Of a stretch of DNA of 42,940 nt, positions 42,323 to 42,940 are shown in pieces. How positions within the stretch are numbered: the first letter of the stretch is position 1; the number at the start of each line of letters is the position of its first letter. The position numbers and the translations under genes were made by a program. Location of the stretch: the NCBI GenBank assembly GCA_009784975.1, contig WQXG01000022.1, positions 1-42,940 of the forward strand. The letters are read 5' to 3'. Under the pieces are notes generated by a model, which did no database searches, was not told the origin of the DNA, and worked only from the letters and a program-made list of their open reading frames with translations. The DNA is from Treponema sp. (GTDB lineage: Bacteria > Spirochaetota > Spirochaetia > Treponematales > Breznakiellaceae).

Positions 42323-42590
42323 AGATTAGAAAGGACTCTCGCGGACCGCAAACCGAAGGTTTGGAGGAGGCGCTGAGGACGCGGGGGAAGAGGAAGAAAG
42401 GGAAGAATTTTTAGCACTAACCATACGAACGGACACGAACGGGGGGGAGGGAAAATATTTTTTATTTTTTCGGACTTATTTCTTGCTTTTCAATTGCGAG
42501 CGAAGACTGATAATTTCTGCGTGAAAGTGCAGCTACTGCTGTAAAAAAAGCGCCAGCCACCACACGACAACTGACGCTTTCCAAAGCAAA
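42323..42590. other. Intergenic stretch with GC-rich and purine-rich segment
   Basis: No gene is supportable. 42330-42400 is GC- and purine-rich and contains a tight hairpin AAACC-GAA-GGTTT near 42346-42358, then GGAAGAGGAAGAAAGGGAAG. The rest is AT-rich up to the terminator of the right-edge gene. Confidence 0.5.
42542..42578 (-). terminator. Rho-independent terminator of the right-edge gene
   Basis: AGCG-C-CAG (42549-42556) pairs with CTG-A-CGCT (42571-42578). On the minus strand the stem is followed by seven T. It lies 13 bases past the stop codon at 42591. Confidence 0.7.
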
Positions 42591-42940
42591 CTAATCGCCT
42601 GTTTTTTGCGTCAGACGTTGTTTAATTTCCCCAATTGAAAGCCCCTGATCCAGTAAATCCAAAACAATATCAACACCTTTCTCAATACCGATATCAATGC
42701 CTTCTTCACGGCCTTCCTCACGGGCATAAGCGATAGCGTCTTCTGTATTCCATTCTGTTAAAAGCATAGTTAAAACCTCCGAACCATGAACTTCAAGGAA
42801 CTCTTTAAGTATAGCATTATTCTGGCAATATTTAACAGCCGCTTTTATGCCTTCTTCCATGCTTCCAAGCTCATCTATGAAATACCGCGCTTTGGCGATA
42901 AACGCGCTGTATTCTGCCAGCTTCCGGCAGCGATTGGCAA
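42591..42940 (-). CDS. C-terminal part of a PD-(D/E)XK (Rpn-like) family protein, cut by the window edge
   Basis: The frame is open to the last base of the window, giving about 115 residues. The ATG at 42860 is internal, since AEYSAFIAKARYFIDELGS reads through in frame before it. The tail has the features of PDDEXK_2/Rpn proteins: AVKYCQNNAILKEFLEVHGS, EVLTMLLTEWNTEDAIA, then the repetitive REEGREEGIDIGIEKG linker and a short helical end. The nuclease core lies outside the window. Second member of the family here besides 16310-17218. Confidence 0.8.
   Translation of the reverse strand, partial: ANRCRKLAEYSAFIAKARYFIDELGSMEEGIKAAVKYCQNNAILKEFLEVHGSEVLTMLLTEWNTEDAIAYAREEGREEGIDIGIEKGVDIVLDLLDQGLSIGEIKQRLTQKTGD

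Overview
The window looks like a spirochaete chromosome, most probably Treponema or a close relative. The evidence is a P83/100-family protein (29198-30772), an exported protein with the treponemal 'FAGGGKE' leader end (13019-14149), many short 'MKK...' signal peptides and spirochaetal lipoboxes, an AT-rich base composition, and a C-terminal domain resembling the Treponema denticola variable protein TvpA.

Region 1 (1-15.6 kb, all minus strand) is an accessory cluster of exported proteins. Six genes encode secreted caspase-like (peptidase C14) domains, each with an intact His/Cys dyad. Their C-terminal modules differ: FGE-sulfatase/C-type-lectin fold (three genes, one truncated), a duplicated LPP20-like module, PEGA plus LPP20-like modules, and TPR repeats. 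A DUF4384-like protein, an FGE-fold lipoprotein, a second lipoprotein and an unrecognised exported protein lie between them. The most notable object is the 3' end of the gene at 4992-6491. Its last 40 codons have the layout of a diversity-generating retroelement (DGR) variable region: a GC-rich patch, an invariant frame, thirteen exposed-type codons that all end in C or T, and a large hairpin just past the stop codon. No reverse transcriptase or template repeat is inside the window, so the retroelement would have to act from outside. An XRE-type regulator (15774) is transcribed away from the cluster across a perfect 17-bp palindrome.

Region 2 (16-25 kb) starts with a PD-(D/E)XK (Rpn-like) nuclease gene and a 114-bp imperfect palindrome. 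Next come iorB-paaK (indolepyruvate oxidoreductase beta subunit without a neighbouring alpha subunit, and phenylacetate-CoA ligase). The protein-quality operon tig-clpP-clpX-lon follows on the minus strand.

Region 3 (25-36 kb) is mostly core: tRNA-Lys and tRNA-Leu (with a tandem copy of the tRNA-Leu 3' end), an rRNA m5U methyltransferase, an exported beta-propeller/HEAT protein, a VapBC-type toxin-antitoxin pair, P83/100, the rsmE-HEXXH protein-nifS-nifU string, and a lipoprotein pair (COG3014-like and LpoB-like).

Region 4 (36-43 kb) has a membrane protein with a degenerate class III cyclase domain, hexuronate catabolism genes (uxaC, kdgK), a small lipoprotein, an alpha/beta-hydrolase esterase, and the C-terminal part of a second PD-(D/E)XK family gene running off the right edge.

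All domain calls come from reading the translations and motifs by eye; no database search was run.
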